Below, piece after piece: positions 1-12,149 of a DNA stretch of 64,000 nucleotides. A program made the translations under genes and the position numbers. The stretch comes from Byssochlamys sp. IMV 00236 (lineage: Eukaryota; Ascomycota; Eurotiomycetes; Eurotiales; Thermoascaceae), in contig MSJH02000810.1 of the NCBI GenBank assembly GCA_001931875.2, positions 343,695 to 407,694 on the forward strand, in the 5' to 3' direction. The stretch's first letter is position 1; each line of letters starts with the position of its first letter. The notes under the pieces are model-generated. The model was not told the origin of the DNA. It worked only from the letters and a program-made list of their open reading frames with translations, and searched no databases.

Positions 1-60
1 GCAGAAGATGACGCCGTGCCAGCGGAGGAGCAATCTGTAGAAGATCCAAGTCAGAACTAA
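1..60 (+). CDS. C-terminal tail of a gene entering from the left
   Basis: The first 60 bases read as 19 codons and a TAA stop, rich in Glu, Asp, Ser and Gln and ending in Pro-Ser-Gln-Asn. Such an acidic, low-complexity end is common for fungal nuclear or cytoplasmic proteins, but it carries no domain. The gene body lies outside the window, so the product cannot be named. The call rests only on the open frame, its composition and the non-coding look of what follows. Confidence 0.5.
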   Translation, partial: AEDDAVPAEEQSVEDPSQN

Positions 61-780
61 ACGATTCCCTTGGCATGAAATGTATGAAGACCATGTAACA
101 AACCCTCACTAGCCATATATTAGTCACATTAGCCTTCTTTATAAGAATATCCAGAATACTGCAATTTCAGGAACCCTCACGTGAATTTTCACAGTACCAC
201 CCTGCACGGAATTGTTCACATCATTCTCGTGAGGTTTCAATAACAGAGATCTGTCATAGTTGTAGTTCCTCATGCATGCTGTAGCGGCCTTGTAGAATTG
301 ACGAATCGGGTGCGGGATCCATGAACTTTTCCCCTCAGACGCCAAAGATGTCAAAACAACCAATGTGAACTGAATTTTTGGAATTTTACCTTCACGGAGC
401 TGAGAGAACCTTCAATTCAAGATCTAGACCCAGAGTGAACCCCCAGAAGCTCAATAATCCCCTTGTTTGATCAGTAGTTGCTCTCCATATCATGTGACCT
501 CTAATCCACCGCCAGGCCTCCCAAACTCTGACTTGCCGCCGGGGCGTTCTCTTTGGTGAATTTAGTCTAGATCCGTAACCATAATAAATGACAGACCTGA
601 ACCATTCATTCATTATCATATCACCTTGGTTTGCTTGTCGGCCAATCTGAAACACAACAAAACACTCTGCAAGGCTCGAAACTTTCTCATTTCACCCGGG
701 TCTTCTGACTCGAATCTTCATCCCCAGAGCGTAGCTCACTTCGATGCAGCTCAAGTTCTCCTGAGAAGTTGCAAGCACCA
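61..780. other. Intergenic region upstream of the Clr2-like gene
   Basis: No recognisable gene. Short open frames on the minus strand have no domain-like composition and look like chance frames. The last 150 bases should hold the promoter and leader of the gene starting at 781. Confidence 0.5.
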
Positions 781-3714
781 ATGGCGTTGACTCAGAGCAA
801 CATCAAATGGACACAGGTCCCCCTCGATCACTCCCTTAGTGATGGGGACAAGGAGACTTGGCCGAAGGATCCAAACTATCACCGTCCGGATGATAGCTTG
901 TATAGGGAGAAAACCGCGAAGATGTGGATGCTCAAGAGAAATGAGTATGAGCCTGGTAAGCAACCTCTTCTTACCTTTGCTTTTGTTCTGTTCTGGTTCG
1001 TTTTCTTTTATTGTGCTTTTTGATATTGGAGAAGGGGCATATTTTGTGTGCATGTGTGCTAGAGTGTTGTTGTTTTGTGTGATGTCTTTTTGGTTGTCAC
1101 TTTCCCCTTCACCTTCTTCTTCAAGGACCTTGTATTGCCTTTGCTCTTGCTTCTTGCTTTTCTTTTATAATGTCCTTGGCTTTGTTGTCTGCTTTGATTT
1201 CCATTCTGCTTTTCTCTGTAGGAAGACTTGCTGGTATCATGGTGGCCCTGTTGTCTCCGCGGTCGAGTTGTTCAACTTCTCTGCTCTGATATGGTTAGCT
1301 TTCGACCCAAGTCTCAATATAGGAGCCTTGCTACCATGGAATATATCATATCCTCAGGGCACAGGAGGCCGTTGTGCCATCCTGTCAGCAACGGCTACAG
1401 TGACCATCGTGGAGGGCGTTCTGTTCATGAAGCATTATGGACTGTGAAAGGTTTACAGGTTTACAGCCTATGTGTGAAAATAAAATCACACCGCCCTACT
1501 GTCGGATTAATTCGGCATCTCTTTCCGATCTCTTTGTTACCTGTTGCTGGCCATGTTGTGGTGGTTGTTATGCTTAGCGTCTTTTTCTCGGAGCGTTCAG
1601 TTCATCTCCCACAACGACGCGTCGTCCTTCTTCTCCTAGCTAATGCTTCAACGCGACCTAAACAGGAGAGAACTACATCCTCGAGAGGCTTCCTGAAGGC
1701 TACGCTCTCTTTGATAAGCCGCGTCCGTCTGACAGCACGATCGTACGTATATCTTGATATCATGTTGCTCTGCTGACCGAGTTGTGTTCTTCCCTGATGC
1801 TGATATCGCTCGAATAGCGTGACAAATATCTCTGGGGACACCCTTCAGGGGCGTACTTCAACTCTCCGAATAGATTCTTCCCCCACTTTTACTGGTTTAT
1901 CACTGGGAAGCAGGGCGACTGCGGGTGTGATCTTTGCATAAACCAACGGAAAAGAGAATCCCAGGGTTCGAAGATGAAAGGCAAGGAAAAGGAGACCGAG
2001 CCGGCCAAGGGTAAGAATTATATTGCCTTCCTATGAGACTCCTATGGTGTTAACCTGCTGTACAGGCCGCTCTTTGGGGGAGGGATATCTCCCGGGCTAC
2101 TCCCGTTCTCGCGGGACCCCTGTTGACCCGGAAGGTAATCCGGATGTCTGGAAGATGGCCGTACAGACGCTCAAAGAAAAGGGAGGAGAACCGGTCGATC
2201 TCAAGATCAAAGAGATGGATAACATCGAATGGAGGGTCTTGAAGAAGCACCTCCCGCCCTACCTTGAAGCTCTTGACGTCCAGCCTTCCTGGATTCCTCG
2301 TGCGGGCGAGCTGGTTATGTGGATCCCTCATCTCCAGGGAGAGCTTCGTTACAATGAGGAGAAGGGTGTTATCCAGATGTATGATACTGAAAAGGATGAG
2401 TGGCTTGGTACCCCTGAATGGAGGGCCGGCACCGTCGGACAGGTCCCCGAAACGGATCCCGTCAAGATGCAGGACATCGAGAAGCCAACCAAGAAGGAAT
2501 GGGAGGTCAATTACTCCGGATTCCGCATCGAGACTTTCCCTGACCCGAATTCGCTCGACAAGGACCACTCCCTTCAGTACAGATATGTCCACTTGAACTC
2601 GATCAAGCCGTTCAACTACTACCATTTCTGCCTTAGCGGAATCCCTAACACCGAATGGCACGTCTCCATCGTCTTCGCTCTCACTGTCATGTCCTCTTTC
2701 AGTCTCCTTGGAAAGAATGCTTTCCAGGGTAACTGGCCTAACGCGTCTATCTACTGTTGCGGCATCTGGATCGGAGCGGAGCTCTACGTGGTCGGTGATG
2801 TCGTCCGTCTCAAGCCCAGGGGCTACAACCTTGACAACCCCGTGGGAGAAGTCACCGATGTCTTGGTTATTACCGACATTCGCATGGATCTGAATAACTG
2901 CATCGACGATCCCAAGTCACCCCTACTCTGTGAGAAGCACACCGTGCGCCTCGACGGTAGAATGTACACTCTTTCCCCTGAACGTGCATACCGTCCACCG
3001 GGCGAGACTGGTCCCCCTAAGCCACTCAGTGAAGAAGAGATCGTCCAGGTCTTCAAAGACGTCGGAATGGCCGGATGGGGAAACTGGTACCACCAGCACG
3101 ATCCGAACCTGGAGTCTGAAATCTCGCAGGACATGGTGATCGGCCGTCTGTTCAACCCCGAAGCGCTCAAGCTTTACATGCGGACCGACCAGCTGGAACC
3201 CGCCCATCTTGGACTTGACCTCTTCAGCGTTGTCTACGCTCGCTGGTTTTCCCGCCAGCGCGACGACCGCATCCCCGAAGGCAAGGACTGGTTCTGGGGC
3301 GACTACCGCACCCAGAGCCTGGCAATCGATTCCCTTAACGGCGATGATGTCGGTAAATACAGCGCTGCCCGTCTCCCCAAGATGTGGCGCGCCATCCTCA
3401 AATGTCTCGACGGGAACTACAACAAGAACGATCTTCGCGACGCCATGATCCCAATGGAACGTGGACGTCCAGCTGCTGCCAACTCCTCCAAGTCCAGCTT
3501 TGCGGAGGTCGGCAAGACCAGCAGTCTCGTCAGTCGCGGTCTTGGCGGCTACCTCGACTCCTCCGACGATGACGACGACGACGACGACGACGACGACGAT
3601 GATTCTGAGGACTCCGAAGAGGATGATGACTCTGACGAAGATGAGGACGATGATGAAGACTCCATCGCTGATTCCCAGAACGGTAACGCCTTGGGTGATA
3701 TCCCCTTCGCGTAA
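781..3714 (+). CDS. Clr2-type transcriptional silencing protein
   Basis: Exons 781-955, 1666-1742, 1818-2010 and 2066-3714 join in phase to give about 697 residues. The N-terminal part carries the run ILERLPEGYALFDKPRPSD and then DKYLWGHPSGAYFNSPNRFF followed by a cysteine pair, as in the Clr2 trans-silencing domain. The central part (WIPRAGELVMWIP; later a WPNASIYC segment and GAELYVVGD) fits the Clr2 core domain. In fission yeast Clr2 belongs to the SHREC histone deacetylase/remodeller complex that silences heterochromatin, so a chromatin role in the nucleus is inferred. The C-terminus ends in a very acidic Asp/Glu tail containing a GAC-repeat run of Asp (about 3567-3600). The first intron is 710 nt, far longer than the others here. 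The start at 781 gives an N-terminal sequence that runs directly into the domain. Confidence 0.85.
956..1665 (+). other. Unusually long first intron of the Clr2-like gene
   Basis: The donor GTAAGC at 956 and acceptor AACAG at 1665 join a phase-1 codon so that Glu-Pro-Gly continues into Glu-Asn-Tyr-Ile-Leu-Glu-Arg. Every other intron of this gene is 55-75 nt. The 710-nt interval contains a second plausible acceptor at 1221, but using it gives a stop after about 22 codons. I see no known element inside. Confidence 0.6.
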
Positions 3715-4180
3715 AACCTCTTCTCATCCCTTTTTTTTTTCTCGCTCTCTCTAACGACTTGACGATTGAGACGAACGTTGCTGTTCTTTATTCCTTTTTT
3801 TTTTTACTATTGCTTGTATCTTTAATATCCCGCTGAATAGGGCCATGGTACGATACCATATGATAAAACATACCTGGAGTTTGGTCGGTTGGTTGCTCTC
3901 AGTCGGTTAAAAAAAAACCCAGCTACTTAGCTACGAGCTAGTTTCACTGGAAATGGTTGTTGCATTTACTATTAACACTGCATTTTTATCCCCCCAGGCC
4001 AAAAAAAAGACAAATTCATGTATGTACTGTACAATAATAGAGTATTAAATTGACCAGATCAGGATGTCTTCTTTCTCACGCATTCGACTTGGCTTACATA
4101 TATATATATATCTCGCTCAAATAATATATATAACGACAAATAACAGCACTACCAAAAACTCCCCTGATATCAAAACAAAA
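3715..4180. other. Convergent intergenic region
   Basis: Shared 3' region between the Clr2-like gene (+) and the oxygenase-like gene (-). It is AT-rich with several poly-T/poly-A runs and TA repeats near 4098-4130. These suit transcript 3' ends, but no specific terminator can be defined. Confidence 0.5.
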
Positions 4181-5507
4181 TCAATACGTCCTCTCAACAA
4201 CCTCCCTCGCAAAATCCGCAAACGTCTTCCCAGCCTCAACCTCCTCTCCCAAATTCGGCTGCGTAAACACCGCCAACGTATTCCTTGCAATACGCGCATC
4301 ACCACTCGTCTTCGCCCCCTTCACGAAATGCGGCACGGCACGGAACTTCCCTCGCGTAATAAGCTGCAGCGCCTCACCGGTCTGAAACGCCAGACAGTCC
4401 TTGGGGATGTTGACTTTGACGATCTCGCCTGTGCGAGAGCGGATGTAGAGTCCCGCGGATGGATCAGGGGATTGAGGTAGTTCAGGTAGAGGGTGGGTGG
4501 AAGTTGGGTCGATGGGATGAGCGGCCTCGTCGATGAACATGGCGGATGTGAGACCTGTGAGACAGCCGTGGTCGAGGTGTGTGGCGCACCAGTCATCATC
4601 TCCCTCCTCCTCCTTCTTCTTTTCCTCCGAAGTATCATTGCCAACAGTAGGGAAATAATGCAACAACCTCGCCTTCGTAGTCAAGCTCGTCTTCACCACA
4701 TGTTCAAGATACCCCTCCTTATACCCCTCAATATTCGCCAACGCATACCGATCACAAGCCCTCGCCACCAACGCCGCAGTATCAATGATCAAAGTACATA
4801 GATCCTCCATACTCTTCCGGAAAGTAGGCAGTCGGTCCTGTGGCGGCCAGATATTGGGCGCCGTGTACTGTGAGAAATCAGGGAATCCTTCCGCGGGGGC
4901 ATTCTGCAGTTCGGGGTTTTGGTAGAATGCGCAATTGACGTAGTAGGAGCCCTTTAGGGTGTCGAAGTGGCCGGATCGGAGGGTTTCTTTCCCACAGGAC
5001 CAGCCGACGAGGTATTTGGATTCTGGACTGGTGAGGGATTCTGTGGGTGGTGGTTAGTTACGTTACCTAAGTTAACTCTGATAAGGAGGAACATGAAGAA
5101 GAAAAAGGAAAAAAAAGGGCTCTGGAAAGATAGATAAGGGTCTAATTTTATTTTATCTTACCTAATTCCTCTTCAGGAAGTGCAGCCAGATATGAAGCGT
5201 TGGATAACACTTGAGCGCGGAGATCCTTGAATTTCGGAGGAAGATCCTTCACGACGATAATACCCAGAGATGAAGGTCCAAAGGCTTCAGAAAGGGTTTC
5301 GAAAGATACAGTTCCTGGACAATACATAACAAAATTAGCGAATTTGTGTTCTGAAACTCGACTTCTTGATCCTTTTCTTCTTTTTTTCTTCTTTTTTATC
5401 TGCGGCCAGCCAAGATTACCACCAAATAAGGTACTTAACTCACCATCAAGAAGCTCCTTCAAGCTCACCGTAACCGCCTGCGCGTGCGTCACGCTCTTTG
5501 GATCCAT
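4181..5507 (-). CDS. 2-oxoglutarate/Fe(II) oxygenase-like protein
   Basis: Three exons on the minus strand (5507-5444, 5314-5162, 5040-4181) join in phase to give about 358 residues, starting MDPKSVTHAQ. The fold signature is near the C-terminal half: an iron-binding H-x-D pair in CATHLDHGCLTGL (His227, Asp229), then QTGEALQLITRGKFRAVPH with the distal His310, and a downstream Arg (about 325) in ARNTLAVF that would bind the 2-oxoglutarate carboxylate. The family includes isopenicillin N synthase-like and many uncharacterised fungal dioxygenases, and the substrate cannot be told from sequence. An insert of Lys/Glu/Asp (about 211-222) precedes the H-x-D. It is a single gene with no biosynthetic neighbours, and its upstream side abuts the transposon block beginning near 5759. 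Confidence 0.8.
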
Positions 5508-5756
5508 TTTAGCAGATATATACGCTATACATAGAGATGCTGTGCAGAAATTGAGGGGGGGAGACAAAACTTGAAGCAGAAATCAACATGATATAGACCC
5601 CTCCCCCGCCGCACGGGCGGCGGTTGGACTCGGCGTCCCGAAGGAAATCCGCTCATAGGCGCGGCCCGCCCCGACAGAGACTTGTCTTTGGTGATAAAGA
5701 GCGGGTAAGTGTATTCTTATTAGCTTCTTCAAATGGGGTAAATCTCATTTCATCCA
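5508..5756. other. Promoter side of the oxygenase-like gene, up to the transposon
   Basis: About 250 bases of GC-rich single-copy DNA between the gene start and the TA target of the transposon. It includes a CCGCC/GGCGG hairpin near 5605-5625. The transposon therefore lies about 250 bp from this gene's start codon. Confidence 0.5.
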
Positions 5757-5758
5757 TA

Positions 5759-5840
5759 TCCGTGACTGAAGCTCACCCACTCCTGCCGTCATGGGTGAGC
5801 CCCCCCGGATTTTCACTTCCTACCGGATTTTCACTTTTTG
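5759..5840 (+). repeat. Left terminal inverted repeat of the Fot1-type element
   Basis: About 80 bp matching the inverted sequence of 13525-13601 with a few substitutions. Inside it GCTCACCCA and TGGGTGAGC form a perfect 9-bp hairpin. The block TTCACTTCCTACCGGATTTTCAC follows, with GGATTTTCAC present twice. It stays GC-rich while the element's interior is almost pure AT. Confidence 0.85.
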
Positions 5841-6243
5841 AAGCTATTTGACTGACCCTCGTCTTAACGCGCTATTAAATATTTAAAAAAAGGTGTTATT
5901 AGATTCTGCTGATTCTGCTGTATAAATTAATATATTAATTTCCTATTTAGGGGTTAGGGTTAGCATTTAAACTAAATACTCTCTTATACTATTTTAACAA
6001 CCTCTGTTATTTAGCTTTATTTAATTTAGCTTTTTTAACTGTAATTAATTGATTTATATTTTATATATTTAGTATACTACTCTTGCTAAGGGGTTTAACC
6101 TATTATTTAATATATTAATAGTATAGAGAAGCTTATATAGCTCTAATTTTCTTAATTAAGTTATTTACTATAGCTAACTCCTTATTTAAGATTTTAGTAT
6201 ATTTAAAGATCCTTGTTAGATTTTACTATAACTTTAGTATAAG

Positions 6244-6477
6244 TATTATAGTGCTAGTATAGGGGATTATATAAGGAGTTATATAATCTTATAAAGATAT
6301 CTCTAGTGTATAGCTTAATCTAAATTTAAGCTCCTTAAGCTATATCTTATTTATTAAGCCTATCTGCAACAGCCTATTCTAGTCTGAATTAGTTAAATAG
6401 AGATCTTATAGCTAGTCCTAATATTAACTTCCTTATTCTATTTATTCTAACCCGCTTCCTGAGCCTATATTTTAATA
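6244..6477 (+). repeat. 5' LTR of the gypsy element
   Basis: 234 bp starting TATTATAGTGCTAGTAT and ending TTTTAATA. It is collinear with the copy at 11914-12147, and most differences look like C/T or G/A transitions. It lies right after the ATAAG target duplication. Confidence 0.85.
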
Positions 6478-8829
6478 TTATATAGCTTCTATTTAAAAGT
6501 TAATATTATTAATAATATTTGCCCTAATTTCTTTATTCCTGCTAATAACTCTAGGAGAGTTTATTAAGCATATTATTACTAACTATAGGCTGGAATAGTA
6601 TAAGTATTATTACCTGGCATATAATTATATTAGCAAAGCTAAGGCCGCAGTAAATAAGATAAACTATTAGGCTAAAATATGCTTCTAAGAGCTTTAATAA
6701 AAATTTGCTATTATTTAATAGAGATTTAAATAAAAAGTTATTAAATTTAAAGCTGTTTAATAATATTAAAAGACCTAGCTCTAAAAAAAAGAATAGCAGT
6801 ATATCTAGGCTATCTTTAAAAGGGATTAGGCCTATTATATAGTTATACCTACTATAAATATATCTCTATTTATACTTAAATCTAAGCCTAATATTAAAAG
6901 GCCTGCAGCTGCTTTAATAGAAATATCTAAAATATCTATTATTATACCTTTCTCTACCTCTAGACTTTTAAAGAGACTCTTTAATCTTAATAAATTTAAA
7001 GGCAATTAAAAGGACCTTTAGCGCTTTATAGCCTAGATTTAAGAGAAGATAATAATTAATTAAGACTAATTTTTAACCCCCTAGAGCTATATAGCCTATA
7101 TAATTAATTGCTTAAAGGACGCGCCCTATACTTAAATATTGCCATATATTAGAGATAGGACTTATACTCTTAGTAATTATTAAAAAATTCTAAATATCTT
7201 AGAGTATATATTTAGTAACCCTAATTATATAAATAATATATATAGCAAATTATTTAACCTCTATTAGATTAATAAGAAATTTAAAATCTTCTTTACTAAG
7301 TTCTAGCACCTAATACTAGAAGAAGAAATATTTAAAGAAATATTATTTATCCTATTTAAGTAAGCTATTAATTAAAAACTCTAAAGAATATTATTATATA
7401 ATTAGCCTCTAAATTATAAATATTATTAATTTATTAAGTTCTTATAAGACCTTAAGAACTATTACTGCTAGTATATTATAAATTAGCCTCCTATTATAAA
7501 GACTTATATTACTATTTTAAAACCTATTTAATATACTTAGTCTCTCTTACTTACTCTAAGTCCTACCTTAGCTATAAGATATAATAATTAGCCCTAGAAA
7601 AGCCCTATATAGAAGAATAAATTAGCCTTAGTATAGCTGCTTAATTTAATAAACCTAAATATTTCTAGATACTTAAGCGGGAGAAGGTATAGCTTATTAT
7701 ATTATAAAACTAGCACTTACTTCTATTATAGCTCCCTAGAATATTATATTAGAAACTGTCTATATCTAAATAATTACTAGAAGATCTAGACTATAGTTAT
7801 ATATAAACCCTATTCTTAGACTCTCTAGGCAATCTAGTTTCTAAATTTATATAATCTATTCCCTAGCCAGTCTTTAGTAAAAAGAATAAGTCTAGAGTAA
7901 ATTATAGCTAGGCTTAAGAATTATATATTATTTAAATCTCTGCTGCCGCTATTTATAGAATTAACCTTAAAGAATACTTATAATAATTAAAATTAATAAT
8001 ATTATTTATAATATTAGAAAAGAAGAAGAAGAAGATTTATCTACTAACTTATACCTTGCTTAATATTAGAGCTAAAAAATAAGGATTTATAGACTAAGAA
8101 TAGGCTAAAGACTAGAAATTAGAGCCTATCCCCCTAAAGAGCCTAATTATTTTATATATATTTAATAAAAGAGAACTAGAGGATAAGAAGATTATATACT
8201 ATATTTAGATAAATATAAGAATTAAGGATTATTTTAAAAAAGATGCTAAGTTCTATATTATTTAACTAGCGCACTACTTTATTATTCTAAGACTCCTTTA
8301 ATTAAAGTGTTATAACCTATATCTATAATTTACTGTCTATAATATTATTTTTAATAGTAATTATTATTAAAAGAATTATAATATACCTTTAAAGCTAACT
8401 TAAATATTTGCCCTGTATAATATTCCCCTAAAAGCTTTACCCTAATACCTGCCCCCGAGACCTAGAAAACTAGAAGAGAAAAATATAGCCTTTATTTCTC
8501 TAACTGCTTATTCTGCCTATACTTAAAGAAATACTTAAATATTTATAATTATCCTAAAGGACCTAAATGCTGCTTTAAGGATTAAATAAGTCTAGAAAGA
8601 AGACCCTGCCTGCCTATTACTTAAGGAGCTTAAGGATTATATTAATATCTTTTCTCCTAAAGAGGCTAAGTGCCTGTTATTATATTATTTTTATAATTAT
8701 AATATTAAGCTGTTAAAGGGGAAGTTATTTCTCTTTAAACCTCTATATATTATATCCTAGGATAAATTAAGGGTTTTAAAGGAATAGATTAAAGAAAACC
8801 TAAAAAAAGGATTTATCTACTTAAGCTTA

Positions 8830-9210
8830 TTACCTACTATATCTCTAATTCTATTTATTAAAAAGCCTAGTAGAGGAATATAGATCTATATAGATTACTA
8901 AGCCCTAAATATAATAATTATTAAAGATTAATACTCTCTATCTTTAATTAAAGAGACTCTAAATAACTTAAAAGAAATAAAATACTTTATAAAGATTAAT
9001 ATTATTTCTATATTTAATAATCTTTATATTAAGAAAAGATAAGAATACCTAACTGCTTTCTGTATTTAACTTAGCCTATTTAAATTATTAGTAATACCCT
9101 TTAGCTTAATAGAAGTACTAGTAATATTTTAATAATTTATTAATAATATCCTATAAGATTATTTTAATATCTTTTATACTATATATCTTAATAATATCCT
9201 AATATATAAT
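8830..9210 (+). pseudogene. Decayed gypsy reverse transcriptase
   Basis: Plus-strand frames show LFIKKPSRGI followed by a mutated I-D-Y-x-A-L-N (about 8855-8910), an AFNKL-like block, and YLNNILIY near 9182-9205 where active elements have YLDDILIY. The Asp-to-Asn changes are single G-to-A mutations, and stops interrupt the frame. This identifies the element as Ty3/gypsy, plus orientation. Confidence 0.75.
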
Positions 9211-10559
9211 ATAACTTATTCTAAATATATTTAATATATCTGTGCTATTCTGTAGAAACTATATAAAGTAGGCCTATATATAAAGATTTAAAAGTATAAG
9301 TTTATTATCTCTAAGACTAAGTTCTTAGGTATTATTATTAGCTAGGACTATATTAAGATAAATCTAGATAAGGTAAAAATAATTACTAAATAGAAGACCC
9401 TAACCTGTATAATTAATATATAAGCCTTTATTAGATTTAGCAACTTTTACTATTAGTTTATTTATAACTTTTTTAAGATAATTATACTGCTTATAAGCTT
9501 AACCTAGAAGGGAGTTCCTTTTAATTAAATATCTACCTGCTAGTCTAGTTTTAAAGCTCTAAAAAAAGTATTTATTTAAGCCTTAATCTTAAAGCTATTT
9601 AACTAAACCCGCAAGATTATAGTTAAAACTAACTTATTTAACTATATATTAGCTGGAGTTATATCCTAATATAATAATAAAGGAATCCTATATCTTATTA
9701 TATTTTTCTTAAAAAAACTTTTTACTATAGAGTATAATTATAAGATTTATAATAAAAAACTGCTAGTAATTATCCGCTATTTTAAGGAGTAGCGCCTTAA
9801 GCTTAAAGGTATACTATTACTAATTAAAGTTATTATAGACTATTATAATTTAAAATATTTTATATTAATTAAGCTGCTAAACTAGTAATAAGCCTATTAA
9901 TCTAAATTCTTATCTTAGTTTAATTTCTAAATTATATATTAACCTAAAAAATAAAAAATAAAGCTTAATACTCTAACTAGGAGATTAGAGGATTTTCTTA
10001 AAAAGGGAGATAAATAGCTATAGTATTAGAGCCAGACAGTCCTAAAAAAGGAAAACCTTAACCTATAGATTTAGAGATCTCTAAAACTAAAAGCTATTAT
10101 TAGAAGTTAAATAGCAAAGCATATCTGCTTTATTAGTCTAATAGCTTAAGAAGTTAGAAATCTTACTGAACTTATAGAAATACTTATTTAACCCGCTTTA
10201 AAATATTAATCTATTTAGTTTAGAGAATCTGTTTAATCTATTCTATTGCCTAACTAGTTTATTAAGATTATTTAACTTATTAAGGAGATAATCTAGTCTA
10301 TTAAAAAAACTATTTAGCCTATTAAAGAAGTAGCCTAGCCTATTAAGTAAAACTAATTAAATTCCCCTATTATACCTAATAAATTAAAATACCTGCCTAG
10401 TATTAAAGATTTACTAGATATAGCTTATTTATTTAATAATTTAATATAGTCTATCCTATAAGCTTTAGATTATAAAGCTAATTATTATCTTAAGATTATA
10501 TTAGCTAACTGCTAGTAAAAAGAAAGATATTTATATTATAAAGACTATCTATATATTCT

Positions 10560-11290
10560 TAATTATAATAAGCTAAGAGCCCGCCTATTATAAGAATATT
10601 ATAATAAATATATACTTAAATACTTTAGAAAATATAAGCTTTATAATTTAATTTTATAAAAATATTACTAGCTAAATATATACTAATATATAAATTGTTA
10701 GACCCGGAATTACTATATCTACTGCTATATTATATCCTTAAATAAAGGCTGCTAAAGAGTCTTATACTAGCTCTTTATCCCTAAATACTCTTAGTAAGAT
10801 ATTTTAATAGATTTTATTACTAGACTTATACCTTATTAAAATTATAATGCTATATTAATTACTATAGACTGATTTATAAAGATAAGGCACTTTATTCCCT
10901 ATTAAGCTATCTGCAATATTAAAGGAATAGTACAATTATATATCTGCTATATATAGAAGCTTTATAAGCTATTAAAGACTATAATATTTAATTAAAGCCT
11001 CTAGTTTATTACTGCTTTCTAAAAATACCTAATTTAATATCTAGATATTATAAACTTACTATTTACTACTTATTACCCTAAGACTAATAATTAAATTAAG
11101 AGGATAAATACTATTCTAGAATAATACCTGCGCGCCTATATTAGCTATTTATAAGATAATTAGGTTAACTAGCTATCTTTAGTTAAATTTATATTAAACT
11201 CTTACTATTCTGAGATTATTAGAGTATTGCCTTTCTTTACTAACTATAGGTTCTATTTATATATAAGATTTAAGCCTATTTAGCTTATAA
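10560..11290 (+). pseudogene. Decayed gypsy integrase
   Basis: A degenerate zinc-binding region (about 10570-10740) is followed by a core segment with AILITID and then FIKIRHFIPY (about 10845-10905), resembling the catalytic core of gypsy integrases with several G-to-A and C-to-T changes. Multiple stops are present. Its position downstream of the reverse transcriptase confirms gypsy gene order. Confidence 0.7.
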
Positions 11291-11913
11291 ACTAGCCTGC
11301 TGTTAGAGATATTAAAGCCTTTATTAAAAAGATATAAGATATTATAGATTATATCTATATCTAGATCTGCACTATTTAAGCCTATTATAAAAAATAAACT
11401 AATTACTGTTAAATCTTAGCCTGCCGCTATTATATAGAATAGTCTATTTAATTAAATATTTAGAATATCTATATTTAGCGCCCCTAGAAGAAACTTAACT
11501 AAAAGAATCTTAGCCTATTCTATATTATTAAGGTTATTAATCTATATACTTACTAGCTTAATCTGCCTGCCTTAATATATATTTATCTTATATTTAATAT
11601 TAGCCTGCTTTGTTTTATTATTAAAGACCTTATACTTAGATAAAAATAATTTTTATTACCGCCCGTTAAAGTTAATAGCCTTAAAAAATAAGTTATTAAA
11701 AATATCTTAAACTTCTAATAAAAATATTATAAGTATAAAGGCCTCTAACTATAATATATTATTAAATAATTAGATTATAATAATCTAATTAAAGAGCCTA
11801 TATACTATCTATAATATATTTAGGAGATTATTATAAACTTCTATTACTGCTATTTAAATAAGCTAAAGCCTAGGGATAGTCTTAATAGAGCTTAACCTTA
11901 AGAAGGGGAATAT

Positions 11914-12147
11914 TATTATAGTGCTAGTATAGAAAATTATATAAGGAGTTATATAATCTTATAAAGATATCTCTAGCATATAGCTTAATCTAAATTTAAG
12001 CTCTTTAAGCTATATCTTATTTATTAAGCCTGCCTATAATAGCCTGTTCTAGTCTAAATTAGCTAAATAAAAATCCTGTAGCTAGTCCTAGTATTAACTT
12101 CCTTATTCTATTTATTCTAACCCGCTTCCTAAGCTTATACCTTAATA
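11914..12147 (+). repeat. 3' LTR of the gypsy element
   Basis: 234 bp, the same length as the 5' copy, starting TATTATAGTGCTAGTAT and ending CCTTAATA. It is preceded by a purine-rich tract and followed by ATAAG. Confidence 0.85.
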
Positions 12148-12149
12148 AT

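Larger units (their letters stand above)
6244..12147 (+). mobile_element. Ty3/gypsy LTR retrotransposon, RIP-degraded, nested
   Basis: 5.9-kb element bounded by two 234-bp direct repeats (6244-6477 and 11914-12147) and flanked by the 5-bp duplication ATAAG (6239-6243 and 12148-12152). The plus-strand order is typical: gag-like region, reverse transcriptase around 8830-9210, RNase H-like region, zinc-binding and integrase region around 10560-11290, then a polypurine tract AAGAAGGGGA just before the 3' LTR (11900-11909). LTR ends read TA...TA, explained by mutation of canonical TG...CA. All frames are full of stops, so the element is inactive. Confidence 0.85.

Noticed and set aside
839..1776. 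Overlapping plus-strand open frames in the first intron of the Clr2-like gene
   Set aside because: No domain-like composition, and splicing 955 to 1666 restores a conserved Clr2 segment.
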